Counted from the stretch's first letter, positions 33,961 to 45,150 are shown. The stretch is 64,000 nt of DNA from Dendrolimus kikuchii (GCA_019925095.2 CM034398.1:7641001-7705000), one strand, 5' to 3'. Notes: generated by a model from the letters alone, not told the origin. A program made the numbers and translations.

Positions 33961-34699
33961 AATAACGTGGTATAAGTAAAGTTAACATCGATTTCAATGA
34001 AAACCAGATATATAAAAGTAGTACATTAAAATTTTAAAGCCATATAAAATCCAATATTTTATTCCGTGTGTGGTTATAATACTTTGAACATTCTAGTTAT
34101 TTATTTGCAAAGTTGTATGCATGTAGACCTTTTATATTCGTTATTTTCGCTATACATTTCATATAAATTGGAAAACTAGAATGTATTTGGTAAGTGTTTG
34201 AATGTGAAGTAGATTTCAAAAAAGCAGTTTTTAATATTATTTTTCAATTATTGAATTTTTCAGGTAGTAGCTTGTACTATAAACCAAAGTAAAGTGATAG
34301 CTATTAATAAACAACATATGAACAAAATAATTTAGGCTTAATAGGTACGAAAAGAACAATGCTAATGGACACTTCCTTAGTATGGATACTGTTACTTATT
34401 AGTCTTTTTATATTAGATTGTAATATTAATGTTTTATATTTTTAAAGACTACATTTAATACGACATAAAAAAATATAGAATTTATACACATAAAATATAA
34501 TCACTCAACACTAGTGTTACATTATTACCCCTGTTTGCCATAGGATTAGGCAGAGACGATGGATTTCCACTTACTGTGATCATGACATACCTCTTTTGCT
34601 GCATCTACTTTCTTTCATTAATCTCTAATAAACCATTTGTTGTTGCCAATGCTCTTTATGCAAATTTAAAAAAATAAAATAGCACTGGATGGAGGAAAA

Positions 34700-34820
34700 C
34701 GAACCTTCAAATGAATCTGCGTCTAGGTAAACCTAATGTAGAACGCCCGCCTTCCAGCCCAGTGGACTAACGACCTTGCGCAAAGTCACCAGCAGATGTT
34801 GACGAAATAAAGCGGAGAAT
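34700..34820 (+). pseudogene. Decayed RTE-like LINE scrap
   Basis: 'gaacgcccgccttccagccc' and 'agtggactaacgaccttgcg' correspond to the GRPP.RW.DDL region seen intact at 38385-38690, with frameshifts. Confidence 0.35.
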
Positions 34821-35359
34821 CGGGATACATACTGCAAGCATTAGTATTCACAGGCTTACTAATGTTTGGACCTACGTCCATGATGAACTAAAAATTATCA
34901 TAGAAATCATCCTGTGATAAGTTTCTTTTTTAATTAAATTTATAAATTATATTATGTAATACTTTTTATCCCTAAAAATAGGAAAGTTTCCCAGGTATAT
35001 GAATACCTTAAGTACCTACTTCAAGATTACTTTAATAAATTATGAAAAATTGAGTTTCATCATTGACAGGCATCCGAAATTTTTCTAACCATACACACAA
35101 TTATTCATTTGAAGCGGTATTCTATATTTTTAACTCCCTTCTATAGAACTGTGGATTATATATAAATATATTCAACAAATTAATTTAGTTTAGTTGTTTT
35201 TTAAATTAAATTTTCAACATTTAGAATTATTGTTTAAAAGACATGGTAAACAAAAATATTTTGTCACTTCAACAAATATAAATGTTAAATGCAACGGTAA
35301 ACGCTCATTAAAATGCTACAACTCCCTAAGCACGCTGTTAAAAGAGACCTTCTTTTCAG

Positions 35360-35806
35360 AATCCAATAATCGTTATCTCGCTATACATCCTTGAAGCAAA
35401 TGCAGTGCGGCTTCATGAAATATTCCAGTTCATCGACGGCTACAAATCTGAGCACAAATTGAAGGGTTTTCTGCACGTCGGCGAAGATTATGCCGTGTTC
35501 CTTCGTAAACCGAAACCTCATGATAAATATTTAGTGTATGAATTGTACGAGACGAAAAACACACCAGATATAGGCAGTTACAAGCCTAGAATGTTAGCGA
35601 TATCCAAAGTGCCAATAGATTACATAAAGGAACAGTTACAGACGTACAGAGCGGAACTATATAAAGCGAAATATGTGGATGAAAATATAGTTCCAGGGAC
35701 CGAAGTTCAAACTCTCAGAGAATGGCAGATAGACAGGGCGTTGAACTTTCACAAGAAATTGTCTCTCGGGGACAAAATGCATGTTTTGAGGAGTGTGCTT
35801 CGATGA
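35360..35806 (+). CDS. Host gene, 3'-terminal coding exon (unidentified protein)
   Basis: The exon starts after 'ccttcttttcag', a good polypyrimidine-AG acceptor, in phase 0. It stays open for 148 codons to TGA at 35804-35806. The peptide begins NPIIVISLYILEANAVRLHE. Landmarks are 'GFLHVGEDYAVFLRKP', 'YLVYELYETKNTPDIGSYKP', 'YRAELYKAKYVDENIVPGTE', 'LREWQIDRALNFHKKLSLGD' and the C-terminus 'KMHVLRSVLR'. The composition is balanced and charged like a globular protein, and it is unlike the surrounding transposon peptides. A 3' UTR with AATAAA follows. I do not recognise the family. Upstream exons were not found, so the gene may extend far upstream across long introns, or this could be an isolated or processed copy. 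Confidence 0.65.
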   Translation, partial: NPIIVISLYILEANAVRLHEIFQFIDGYKSEHKLKGFLHVGEDYAVFLRKPKPHDKYLVYELYETKNTPDIGSYKPRMLAISKVPIDYIKEQLQTYRAELYKAKYVDENIVPGTEVQTLREWQIDRALNFHKKLSLGDKMHVLRSVLR

Positions 35807-35901
35807 TGTTTTACGGAAATGAATACAGAATTATATGGCTCATTTTACCGCTACCGAGTTTCCTTTTTCTTGCGTACATTGCAGTGTTTATTTATTGCGG
35901 T

Positions 35902-35907
35902 AATAAA
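35902..35907 (+). terminator. Polyadenylation signal of the 35360-35806 exon
   Basis: AATAAA about 96 bp after the stop codon, followed by a GT-containing stretch ('gtacacgtgtataag'). This is consistent with a cleavage/polyadenylation site. Confidence 0.5.
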
Positions 35908-35989
35908 ATACAGCTACTGTACACGTGTATAAGTAAATGCGGAATTTTGTGCGGAATATTGTTTACATATGTTTTTTTGGTATGAATTT

Positions 35990-36620
35990 GGAAGACAAAA
36001 TTCTAATAAGTCTTTTTAAATATAAAATCGAACCTTTTGTGGACAGATTCAGTTTCAAATATTCAGGAATATTTATGGTTTAGAATAATCTCCAAGCAAA
36101 TAGGCACCAGGCATTAATTGTACCGAAACGGCCTTTATTGGCAAGTAGTTTAAATAATTTCTAATTCATTGTAAAGGTGTCTAATGTGGGCTGTCTAATT
36201 CATTGTAAAGGTTCCTTCCTGATTTGACTCTCGCTGAAATAAAATTCGTTAAAAAAAATCATTACCTTCTCTGCTCTAGATATGTAGGATTCTATATTGT
36301 CCATAACCTACTTATCTTATGCAATACCTACAATTAAGGTCTTTTTTTGTAATTGGTCTGCCATTTTATTAATAATGTACCTATGTCATAAAACACGAGT
36401 TTACCAAGATACATATTGTTGTTGGTATATTTTTTATTTCGATTTTTTATTACTTATGATCCTGCGAAGTGATTGAATGAAAGACACATTCTACAATTAA
36501 TTCTTAAACAATATTTATATAAAAAACCGGGTGTTTAAATGCTTAGTACTCATAATACTTTTGAAATAACATGGTAGAAGGTAATTACTGTTTAAACAAT
36601 AATTTCTTTTAATTAATTAA
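35990..36620. other. No gene seen
   Basis: AT-rich. It includes a short direct duplication 'ctaattcattgtaaaggt' at about 36161-36180 and 36196-36213. Confidence 0.45.
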
Positions 36621-36624
36621 TTTC

Positions 36625-36627
<3 letters not shown>

Positions 36628-36698
<71 letters not shown>
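36628..36698. repeat. (AT)n microsatellite
   Basis: About 35 uninterrupted AT units. Confidence 0.97.
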
Positions 36699-36699
<1 letters not shown>

Positions 36700-36749
36700 T
36701 CTATGTATTTATTATTAAAATGTAAGTAGTTTATACTATATGTTACGTA

Positions 36750-36906
36750 TATCACCATCGCCATTATCATCTCAATTCATTCCTGGGGTTGTCTGGAAGA
36801 GATCGCTTTTTAGCGATAAGACCGCCCTTTGTACATAACTAGATATAATTTTAGTCTTTGAGTTCATGTTTGTATTGATGTACAATAAAGAGTTATCTAT
36901 CTATCT
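36750..36906 (+). mobile_element. LINE 3' end, best copy of the RTE-like tail family
   Basis: Order: 'caccatcgccattatcatct', 'ttcctggggttgtctggaag', 'gatcgctttttagcgataag', 'accgccctttgtacat', then 'gtacaataaagagttatct' and (ATCT)n. This is the 3' UTR and tail of a LINE with an AATAAA and a short terminal microsatellite. Partners are at 4366, 9303 and 14325. Confidence 0.7.
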
Positions 36907-37004
36907 AATATCCTACTTAACTCGTAAAATTTTTGACCTCATAACTAAGCTACATTTATATAAAATGTGAGAGACTGGCCTTTTGTAAGATGATAAAACA
37001 GTAA

Positions 37005-37565
37005 ACGGTTACACGAGAGGTGAACGTGGCCTATTTAGGCACGAGATGATTTGGCGCACGAGCGTAGCGATGGCACTTATAACTCATGTGCTTAAATAGA
37101 CCTTTCACCCGAAGTTAACATTGATTTTCATTTCGAATACGAGATAAGTAAATAAAAACTAATTCGTTAAACAAACAACTACTTCTTTAATGAACTCAGG
37201 CGTTAAATCCATATTTAAATCTGATGAAACGTCATCATGTACGTCACAAATGAAACGTCAAATATTTTTTTCTGTGGAATTCTACCAGCCAGTATCTTTT
37301 TATCACTGATGATAGTAATATTTAGCTCAAATTTATGTAAAATAAATAATAATTTAGTGAAAAGTAATTTATAAGTATAAAATGATGTTACAAAATTGTT
37401 GATATTTCTTTATTATAATTTATGCCGCGATTTAACAGTGGCTGTTGGCTCATGAGTTATCTAAATTTCTGAATCGCTTCCCAGGGACGAAAAGTGTGGT
37501 TTTCAACCCTATGATTAGGCAACTCCAAGCGTACTTTCAGAATTTGAGAAATGAAAAGTATATTA
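37005..37565 (+). repeat. Repeat family F, copy 2 (uninterrupted)
   Basis: Aligns over its full length with the split copy at 7568-8585 and acts as the empty-site reference for the two insertions there. No coding frame. Confidence 0.75.
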
Positions 37566-37695
37566 GTTAATGAGTCTGTCTGTTACCCTATGTATAATAG
37601 GGTTTTTTAATATTTTATATATAGTAGGTTACCGTAGCGAAAACTATAGGATAACTTTTATCCCATAAATGCATAGTTCTCACAGGATAAGAATC

Positions 37696-37759
37696 GGAAG
37701 TTTACACAAATCTACCTGGTCACCGATAAAGGTGACCAGGTAGCTTTGTGTAAACTTCC
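37696..37759. other. Near-perfect hairpin, 29-bp arms and 6-nt loop
   Basis: Arms 37696-37724 and 37731-37759 are complementary at 28 of 29 positions. The arm begins GGAAGTTTACACAAA and ends CTACCTGGTCACC, and the loop is gataaa. The only mismatch is one T/C position. It could be a palindromic transposon relic, a hairpin RNA source or a cruciform. It is more perfect than a typical animal pre-miRNA. Confidence 0.85.
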
Positions 37760-38069
37760 TTATAAGGAATATCCTTTATATAATGCGTTATAATATCATT
37801 TCCGAACTCAGTGCCCCAAATTTTCTCTTTTCACATAAAATAGGATATATTTTCGTTATCGAAGCGGTCTTGATAAATAATTCTTAATATTCACTACTTG
37901 AGGCTCATTGACGATCATCCATCATCTGAATGGTTCGCATTGGGAACCTCTAGGGCCTTACTATCGGTCGGAAAATAAACTACTTAACACGTTTATTCTT
38001 AATAGTTTCTTATTGTATATTTTTTAGTATAAAATTACAATAACGTTTTTATGTTAATGTAAACTAACA

Positions 38070-38289
38070 AAATGTAGGATGGTATCCCGTATAGGGTGGA
38101 GGAGCGAGATGGAATACTCCTCCGTCTCAAAGGAAGATCTTCCAGCGAGGCTATTGTAGTACCTCGCAGGCCTAAGCCCATCTGTTGTTGTTGAAAATTT
38201 ACATATATTCTTTGTACGTCTCGGGAAACGTTTGTGACTTTAATCATTGGCACAGCGCCATCTATTGGCTTGTAAGTGTTCCACTACAA
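38070..38289 (-). repeat. Repeat family E, copy 1
   Basis: The minus strand runs from 'tagtggaacacttacaagcc' through 'aacgtttcccgagacg' and 'cctcgctggaagatcttcc' to 'catcctacatt'. It matches 54479-54677 and the two halves at 46955-47062 and 49924-50046. In this copy the target motif is diverged ('ttcaacaacaac'). Confidence 0.85.
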
Positions 38290-38384
38290 AAAACGACACT
38301 TCCAAAGATCTGCTCGTCTGTGTGTTTGTAAATGTATGTCACAATAACTATTAATTTTAAAAAGTACTAGATGTTATGTAAATA

Positions 38385-38690
38385 ATTATTTGGTAGGAAG
38401 GTTTCGAAAGACTCGAGATATAGTGATGGAGTACTTTCCAAAATTAGCAAGTTGAAGTGGCAGTGGGCTGGTCACATCTATCGCAGAGACAATGACCGAT
38501 GGAGCAGACGAGTCCTGGAGTGGAGACCGTGTCTCGGAAAACGTAGTGTCGGACGCCCTCCAGTCCGATGGTCTGACGACCTGCGCAAGGTCGCCGGCAA
38601 GCGCTTGATGATTAAGGCGAAGAACCGAGATGAGTGACGCTGACTTGGAGAGGCCTACGTCCAGTGGACTGTGGTTAGCTGACGACAATG
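38385..38690 (+). pseudogene. RTE-like LINE ORF tail (VLEWRP subfamily)
   Basis: The frame from 38452 reads 'MKWQWAGHIYRRDNDRWSRR', 'VLEWRPCLGKRSVGRPPVRW' and 'SDDLRKVAGKRL'. After TGA codons at 38634 and 38640 the same frame continues 'LGEAYVQWTVVS'. This is the C-terminus of an RTE-type LINE with two in-frame stops. A minus-strand frame over it is a shadow. Confidence 0.75.
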
Positions 38691-38774
38691 AAGCATTTTC
38701 CAATAAATTATTTTATATGCTTTTGAAGCCGAGTAACAAAAACAGTAGATGTTAGTCACAGTGGTAAGCACCAC

Positions 38775-39010
38775 CGTTATATGGTGAAAACACCATCAGT
38801 CAGCATGAAGCACTTTCCTTTATCTTTTCTGGTGCGCATGACCGAAAAATTGAATACTTTACCGGAGTCTGTTTTCCCTGACAATAATACAAACAATCTG
38901 GGAGTCTTCAAGCCACGAGTGAATAGATATCTTCTAGGTAAGTGTGCTTGCTCCATCCTAGACCGCGTCATCAATCAACAGCAAGTGAGACAGTGGTCAA
39001 ACACGAACAT
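38775..39010 (+). pseudogene. LINE ORF C-terminal fragment
   Basis: The frame 38781-39119 has 'FPLSFLVRMTEKLNTLPESV', 'FPDNNTNNLGVFKPRVNRYL' and 'LGKCACSILDRVINQQQVRQ'. It has the SFL.RT..LWN.LPESVFP..YNL..FK.RVNRYLLG layout, with the usual W lost. Only the first ~75 codons look like LINE; the rest is likely read-through. Confidence 0.65.
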
Positions 39011-39153
39011 ATATAAACGTAAAAAACACCTCAGTTCTATAATACACTTGATCAATTTTTCGGTTTTTGAAATCCAAACTCTGATGCTTACAGCGGTTGC
39101 TTTATCCGTAATCGGTTAAATATAACATTATTATTTGCAGTTTTACTATAATA

Positions 39154-39444
39154 CTATTCAAACACAGCATGTGTCGAACGGCTTCCAAACCGATATCTAA
39201 TTGCTTTCCACCCTAATTCCACATTATTGTCAAACTTTGACAATAGATCAAAGTAACAAATAGTAGGGGGTGTTTCCTTCATTATGATGTAATTTATTGC
39301 TCTCGTGTCATAGAAAGGGTTCATCAACCATGACAACCAGCGTGAAGGAAAAACGATCAGCGTACCATTGTTGCTTTCTTTCACGGACACAATAAGTTCT
39401 GTAAGGAATGTTGTCCAAATAACATACATATATGCACTATCCAT
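39154..39444 (-). other. 96-codon open frame of unknown nature
   Basis: The peptide starts 'MDSAYMYVIWTTFLTELIVS', somewhat like a signal or membrane segment, and continues 'NGTLIVFPSRWLSWLMNPFY'. Its composition looks protein-like, but a + frame overlaps (39368-39673) and no donor site is clear. It may be a first exon, a broken gene or chance. Confidence 0.2.
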
Positions 39445-39892
39445 AAGTATTGTAGACGATACTGGATCTCACGTGTATGGTGACTTAGAAGCTTGGATGT
39501 TCAGACCTAAGCCAAGGTTGCCGACGTGCATACGCACTTCACTCGGCACAGAAATTACACGGCATTTAATTACATTTAAAGCACAATATTGGGAAATCGG
39601 GAAAATTGACGCATATCATGGGATCGTTGATATAAATAAACTACCCAAACAAATAACGGCCCACCATCAGTAAATTCATTTAAAGTACGGCTTATTAAGT
39701 GGTTAGCCGAGCACACCTTTTATAATCATCAAGAGTTTCCGATGTCAGAAACTCTTAATGTTATTTAAAATCAGAATTATATTGAAATAGACGTGTAACA
39801 TTGTTATGAATAAAAGATTTCTGATTTCTTGCAAATAAAAACAATGTTTTAGTTAAATGGTAGCCTATACAATATGTATCTTGTCTCATTGC

Positions 39893-40133
39893 ATTTTCTA
39901 TCGTCTGTATAATGGAGAATGTTCTGAGGAACTGTTAAGAATGGTGCATTCGTCTTTTCTACCATATGCTACGATACAGGGTTTTTAAAAAGGTGTTATG
40001 ACATTTCTTCGAGGCCGGCAGCGCATTAGTAACACCTCTGCTATTGCGAACATCCATAGACAACAGTAATCGCTTTCCATCAGGTAGACCGTCAGCTTGT
40101 CTGTCGTATCTTTGCAATAAAAAAATAATAAAA
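39893..40133 (+). pseudogene. LINE family C, copy b, internal deletion
   Basis: 'YRLYNGECSEELLRMVHSSF' is followed, after a deletion, by 'KKVL.HFFEAGSALV'-region DNA and the usual 3' end ('gcaataaaaaaataataaaa'). Confidence 0.6.
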
Positions 40134-40206
40134 CGTAGGAATACGAACATTGCGGACACAAACATAATACTCCAACATTTGGTTCACATATTACGCTACG
40201 GAATTG

Positions 40207-40352
40207 GATTGTTTAAAAAGGGCGTTATAAAATTTCTCGGAAGCCGGCAATGCGTTTGCAATGCTTCTGGTGTTGCAACTGTACATACGTGTAGGTAACC
40301 AACATCCAACAGGTAGGCCGTCTGGTGGTTTACCTATTTCAGGAAATAAAAA
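40207..40352 (+). mobile_element. LINE family C, copy c, 3' end only
   Basis: Starts 'ttgtttaaaaagggcgttat' (the FKKG.I region), continues through 'ggtgttgcaactgtacatac', and ends 'ggaaataaaaaac'. It is 5'-truncated and lies only ~75 bp after copy b in the same orientation. Confidence 0.6.
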
Positions 40353-40472
40353 ACACCTATGGAAGCAATTTAGCAATGCGAACACGTATATATCAGTAGC
40401 TATGGCCCTATCTTTGAAATTGAACGATATTGATAACGGTAAGTCGCATACTAGTGAAGGAAACTTAACTTA

Positions 40473-40645
40473 TATTGTATTCTACCCATAATCCCTTAAA
40501 ACTATAAGTAGACTACTGATACTAGGTCATCAAAGTCAATGGGTAAGATCCCAAGAAGATTGGCTACGTTACCTCACTGGATCGCCATACTGATCCGTTC
40601 TCCGACGTAGGAACCAGCCCCCTAATCTCCCGATCCATTTCGATT
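40473..40645 (-). pseudogene. Retroelement ORF fragment, QRGN family copy 2
   Basis: The minus strand keeps 'ERISMAIQ', then a stop in place of R, then 'GNVANLLGILP', parallel to 17104-17345. Shared DNA includes 'ggctacgt.acctc.ctgg' and 'atcgccatactgat'. Confidence 0.5.
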
Positions 40646-40939
40646 TATTTCGTTCCGTTTAAAAATATTCGCTTAATATCATTTTCTAAATTAACAGCAT
40701 CTTTATTCGCTCCAATAATAATTGGTTTTTCTTTATCGTTAGCGTTATCTTCGCATCGTTCCAGTTCATGGGAAGCAATATTAATATCTACTAACAGAAA
40801 TTGAAGGAATAAAAGTAAATTTATTTTTTACAGAGTAATAAGTACATAGGTATTATTCTAAGCGACGCGCGTTTATTTTTAATGTACAGCACATTTTTAA
40901 ACCAAATGTATATAGTTAAATGATTTAAGCAAATAGTTA

Positions 40940-41060
40940 AGTAAATTCCTGGCATGGTAAATTTCGGAAACTAAGGTCTTTAGGATCGACCCTCATGACT
41001 GTCCGTTGTATATCATCCATAACCCAAGCGTATTAAGTATTGACAGATGTGGTCTAAAAA
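40940..41060 (+). mobile_element. SINE body fragment
   Basis: 'aaattcctggcatggtaaat' and 'tcatgactgtccgttgtata' match the body at 29877-30035. Confidence 0.45.
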
Positions 41061-41101
41061 AAGTTTATATTATGTTGTAAGCAAAATAAAGTCAAAAAGC
41101 A

Positions 41102-41600
41102 ATGAGACGATTAATTTGTGGTACCATTGGTAAGGCAAGTGACGACGACGATCCAGAACTTACAGACGGTTTAGAACCTTTAAGTCTCAGAAGAGACGTT
41201 GGCGCTCTAAGCGCATTCTACAGTCTGTACAACTGGGAGTGTTCTGAGGAGCTGTTTGGTTTAGTACCTACGTCGCCATTTTACCACCGCATTGCTCGCC
41301 GGCGACTGGAAGTTCATCCACACTTCCCACACTTCCTTGACACCTGGAAGTTGTCCACTGTGCTGGCGCTCACTCCTTTATGCCATGCGTGAGCAAGCTG
41401 TGGAATGAGCTCCCTCCCTCCCGCAGTTTTCTCAGAGCGCTACAATATGGGGCTCTTCAAAAAGGGATATTTAAAGTAAACAGATATTTAAAGTCTCAAC
41501 TAGGTAGGCAACTCATCGGCTCCCTTAGTGTTACAGATGTCCATGAGGGACGGTAGCCATTTGCAATCAAGTGGACCCGTCTGCCAGTTGGCCTATAAGC
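41102..41600 (+). pseudogene. LINE family C, copy d (longest 5' extent)
   Basis: The frame from 41102 reads 'TDGLEPLSLRRDVGALSAFY', 'SLYNWECSEELFGLVPTSPF' and 'YHRIARRRLEVHPHFPHFLD'. After a frameshift the continuing region encodes 'LWNELPPS' and 'RYNMGLFKKGYL'-like residues, then the family 3' UTR. The LRRDV..L..FY..Y.G.CSEELF.L.P block is the C-terminal domain of CR1/L2-type LINEs. Confidence 0.7.
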
Positions 41601-41609
41601 AAACATAGA

Positions 41610-42390
41610 CGAAAGTGAATGATATGGTAAGATATAAAAACCGGCTACTATTCCTGCAGGTTTAAACCAGCCCTTCATACTCACGTTTCTCAGTGGGCGA
41701 TTATTTTCTAGTATTTCATTTCCATAGCACAAACAAAGTTGTGAACAGACTACTAGTCTAAAGATATTACCTTTTATTCGGCACTTATTTACATTTTATT
41801 GTGTTTGGACACTTCCAACAAGGAAATGCTGACTGTTATTATGAAAATCGCTTTCCGAACAATGGATTCGAGATTCAGGGAGATAATCTTGGTGCTCTTT
41901 TTATTAAACCAGTGTTGATAAAAATATTTAACAGATATTGTGTCTCATTTTTCTCTTGTAGTCTTATGGATAAAATCCGATGATTACTTAAATTTATTTG
42001 GTCTACCAACAGATACTTATTTGCACTGATATTATAATTATTGTATGACGCATTTAAAATGTTTTTGATGAAATAAGCACCAGCAAAAAGGCAGGCCGCT
42101 TTTTAAAAGCGCCCTATTCCAGCCGATAAATAATGGTGATATGGTTCAGTCCTATATTACACGAAAAGCAGTGTATTCCATAGTTGTTATATAAGAGTAA
42201 TTTCAAGTACGTTGGTTCATTAGTTTCACTTTTATAAACGTGAGGGTGGTCCAGACTTGTAACATTACTTCGTACAAGTTTGCGTGACATATCCACAGAT
42301 TTGTTACACTAAATGTGGACGTATGACAATGACGTATGAAACATGTTCGGTATTCATTCCAGTTTATGTTCTACAATATTTCCTTAGTGC
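41610..42390. other. No gene seen
   Basis: AT-rich with short open frames; unassigned. Confidence 0.5.
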
Positions 42391-42394
42391 GATA

Positions 42395-42945
42395 TCTATA
42401 ATATTATAAAATTCTAAACATGCCATGTCTATACACTGAAGCTATTTAAAAAAAAAACAACTGGAATAGACTATGACTGCAGAAAACACGATGCATCTTT
42501 TTTAGATTTCTTGTCTGTTTGTTTGGGATTCATGTAAAAACTACTGGGACGATTTTGATGCGGTTTTCGCTGATCGACAGCAAATTCTTAGACTTAAAAT
42601 CTGAGCTACTTTTTATTCCGGGAATCCTGCGGAAAATTTTCTGGGAATGATTTGATATATATTCAATTTTTTTTCCAATTCCAATGCGATTTTTTTACTT
42701 ATAGATAACAAATTTTATGTAATAAAATGTGTGTTACTTTAAAAAGTTAGGTAAATCCCGGGAAGCCCAAGAGGATTTTCCGGGATCGGTTTGAAGTTGT
42801 TCGGGTGCATAAAAATTAGCTTATTCCGATAGTTTTCCCTAAAACGATAACTTACATATTTTTCTAGTGCTACGGTACTTTGTGTCACGGGAATCCCGCG
42901 GGTATTACAAGTCAAGCAAGGACGAAATCACGGACATATTCTATT
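42395..42945 (+). mobile_element. Helitron-like repeat type 3, copy 2 (opposite strand)
   Basis: Complement of the order seen at 23274-23800: 'catgccatgtctatacactg', 'ggaatagactatgactgcag', 'aaaacacgatgcatc' and 'ggaatcccgcgggtattac'. It ends near 'gacgaaatcacggacatat'. The CTAGT end is mutated. Confidence 0.55.
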
Positions 42946-43142
42946 GTTTTCAAACATTTTCTTGATCCAACTGCATTTTAAATAAAGTCAGTAGATACGT
43001 TAAAACAAACAAAAGAATCCTGCACTTGCACAAGAGCAATGAGCGAATGAGAAAGCAACGACAAGGGGAGCGGTAGCAGCCGAATGAAAGTCACGACACG
43101 ATCCCGTGACTCTAGCATCAGCGTACTTGAACGCGTGACATC

Positions 43143-43264
43143 TTATACTAATATATAAAGCTGAAGAGTTTGTTTGTTTGAACGCACTAATCTCAGGAAC
43201 CACTGATCTGATTTAAAAATTTATTTCAGTGTTAGATAGCCCATTTATCGAGAAAGGCTATAGG

Positions 43265-43267
<3 letters not shown>
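43143..43267 (+). mobile_element. Helitron-like repeat type 1, left part
   Basis: 'ttatactaatatataaagct', 'gaagagtttgtttgtttgaa' and 'gttagatagcccatttatcg', up to 'ggctataggtta'. The right part resumes at 44165. I know this repeat as a frequent lepidopteran element. Confidence 0.55.
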
Positions 43268-43355
<88 letters not shown>

Positions 43356-43358
43356 TAA
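43268..43358. repeat. (AT)n microsatellite
   Basis: About 41 AT units expanded at the TATATA inside the Helitron-like repeat, ending directly at the TIR element. Confidence 0.97.
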
Positions 43359-44164
43359 CGCCTGTCCCTATTAACAATGTAGGATATGCAATTTTCGACA
43401 TTTTGGTTTTATTTCACTAATGACCCTAAAAAAGCATTGTTTTTCAATAGCAGCAACAAAAAGGTAATTTTTCCCATAGTTTTTAAAATAGCTACATTAA
43501 CAATGTCATATATGCCACCATCTCCCATTAACAATGACGAATGTTAACTCCCGACGTTATTAGCGGGGCGCGAGGGGGGTATGCGGGGTATATTTTTGTA
43601 AGAAAGAAATTACTAAGACTGATTATCTAAGCTAATGAAACCTGAAATGTGATTATTAAGTGCCATTCATACAGGTAGACTTTATAATTAATGATTTTAA
43701 TAAATTTTATGGCAAAGATTGTTTTCATTTTGTCCCTAAATTGTCAATTATGTTTAATTATTTGTTATTTGTGAAACAAATTTATTAAAAATTGGATTTA
43801 ATTTATAATATCAATTTAAATACGACATAAACTTAAACAGGATTTACTAATGACAATGTTGTATGTGGCACTTCTTGAAAAGAATAAATATGTTTGTCCA
43901 TGTAACTTTGTTGGATGTGACAGATGCGACAAATCATGATGACCCATGTACGGATAACAAAGCCATTACTAGCTTTTCAAATATTTAGATAAGTAAAAAT
44001 GTTATTTCATTGCATTGCAAATAAGCTCTCGAACATATATTAACAATTATATTTTTTTTTAATGTAATTCTTGTAGTAAAAAAAATATAAGCAATTCAAA
44101 GTTCAGAGCGCTCTCCTGTAAAGTTGCTGATTTGCAGATCTGACTCTGTTAATAGGGACAGGCG
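43359..44164. mobile_element. 806-bp TIR DNA transposon, non-autonomous
   Basis: Ends are perfect 18-bp inverted repeats: CGCCTGTCCCTATTAACA at 43359-43376 and its complement at 44147-44164. The motif 'attaacaatg' recurs just inside the left end (about 43371, 43497, 43527) like subterminal binding sites. Flanks are atatataa and atatatat, compatible with an 8-bp (hAT-type) duplication with one change, but this is ambiguous in AT repeats. No transposase frame exists. Confidence 0.75.
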
Positions 44165-44243
44165 ATATATATCATCACGCTAAGACCAAACTTTTTTTAA
44201 CTATTCCACGCAGATGAAGTCGCGAGTAGAAGCTAGTATAATA
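44165..44243 (+). mobile_element. Helitron-like repeat type 1, right part
   Basis: 'atatatatcatcacgctaag' continues the left part, and the repeat ends 'agtagaagctagtat' with CTAGT. It carries the familiar 'gatgaagtcgcgagtagaag' near the end. Confidence 0.55.
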
Positions 44244-44244
44244 T

Positions 44245-45150
44245 ACAAGTGTGGACGTATCATAGACACGTTGATCATAGCGAAAATCCTTTGGAAAGAC
44301 CGACTTTGATTGGACCGGCCCGTGACACGTGTCATTAATGCGTAACAGTACAGAGATCAGCTGCTATACTTGTAGCTTGTTACGCCGTACATATTACGCC
44401 CGTTGAACTGTTTCTTCGGAAGTTTGTATTGGGCCATATCCGTAACATTATATCGTGACAGTAGTTCGCATGACAAATAACGTCTACATTACCAGTACTG
44501 ACACGCGCCATGGACACGCTCACGGAGTCTTCTTCGAGGAAATGTTTGTTTTTATTAACAACTCTACGGACTCTAGTTCCGTACCCTTTTTTTACAATTA
44601 AATTTAAGAAAAAGTTTAGAAGTTGTACACGCTTATTTGTTACTTTTGTTATTGTGTGTGACATTTAATGAATGTATGTTTGTGTTGTGGAACTTATACT
44701 AATGTAGAGTGTATCTGTTACATACTGGTGTTGTAAGGAAGTGTATGTGCAGGGTGTGCCTTATGTCTATTCTATATATATTATCCTAACTAGTGCCATG
44801 TGTGGAGGAAATGTTACAAGTCGGGACCCACCCTTACAGATCTTTGTATCAAAAACATATAGAAGAGTTATGGTTATGTTATGTACATAACCAAAACTCA
44901 TTTTTCAAAGAAACGTGTATTTCAGTTCTTCTTTTTCTTCATTAATTTCTTTCAATTTTTTTACGTCGATATATTAAATATCTCTTTACAATTTCGTTAT
45001 CTATCTCGCGTCATTTATTTGAATTTGATAGTATAAATCTGCCTAAAAACCAAATTCCAATGTAGTTTAAGATATTTTGTACTACATACATTCTAACTAA
45101 AATAGTGACAGATTCTTTAAAAATATATATACTAAAGTCAAAATTTTATT
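44245..45150. other. No gene seen
   Basis: Mixed composition; 44250-44530 is less AT-rich. No recognisable coding frame. Confidence 0.45.

Noticed and set aside
38386..38703. 105-codon minus frame
   Set aside because: It overlaps the RTE tail that is clearly coded on the + strand and has no recognisable domain.
39368..39673. 101-codon + frame overlapping a minus frame
   Set aside because: No domain, no splice context and conflicting strand. I could not decide between the two, so only the minus one is noted, at low confidence.
39731..39756. 9-bp hairpin (aagagtttc/gaaactctt)
   Set aside because: Too short to be remarkable; such inverted repeats are expected by chance in 64 kb.
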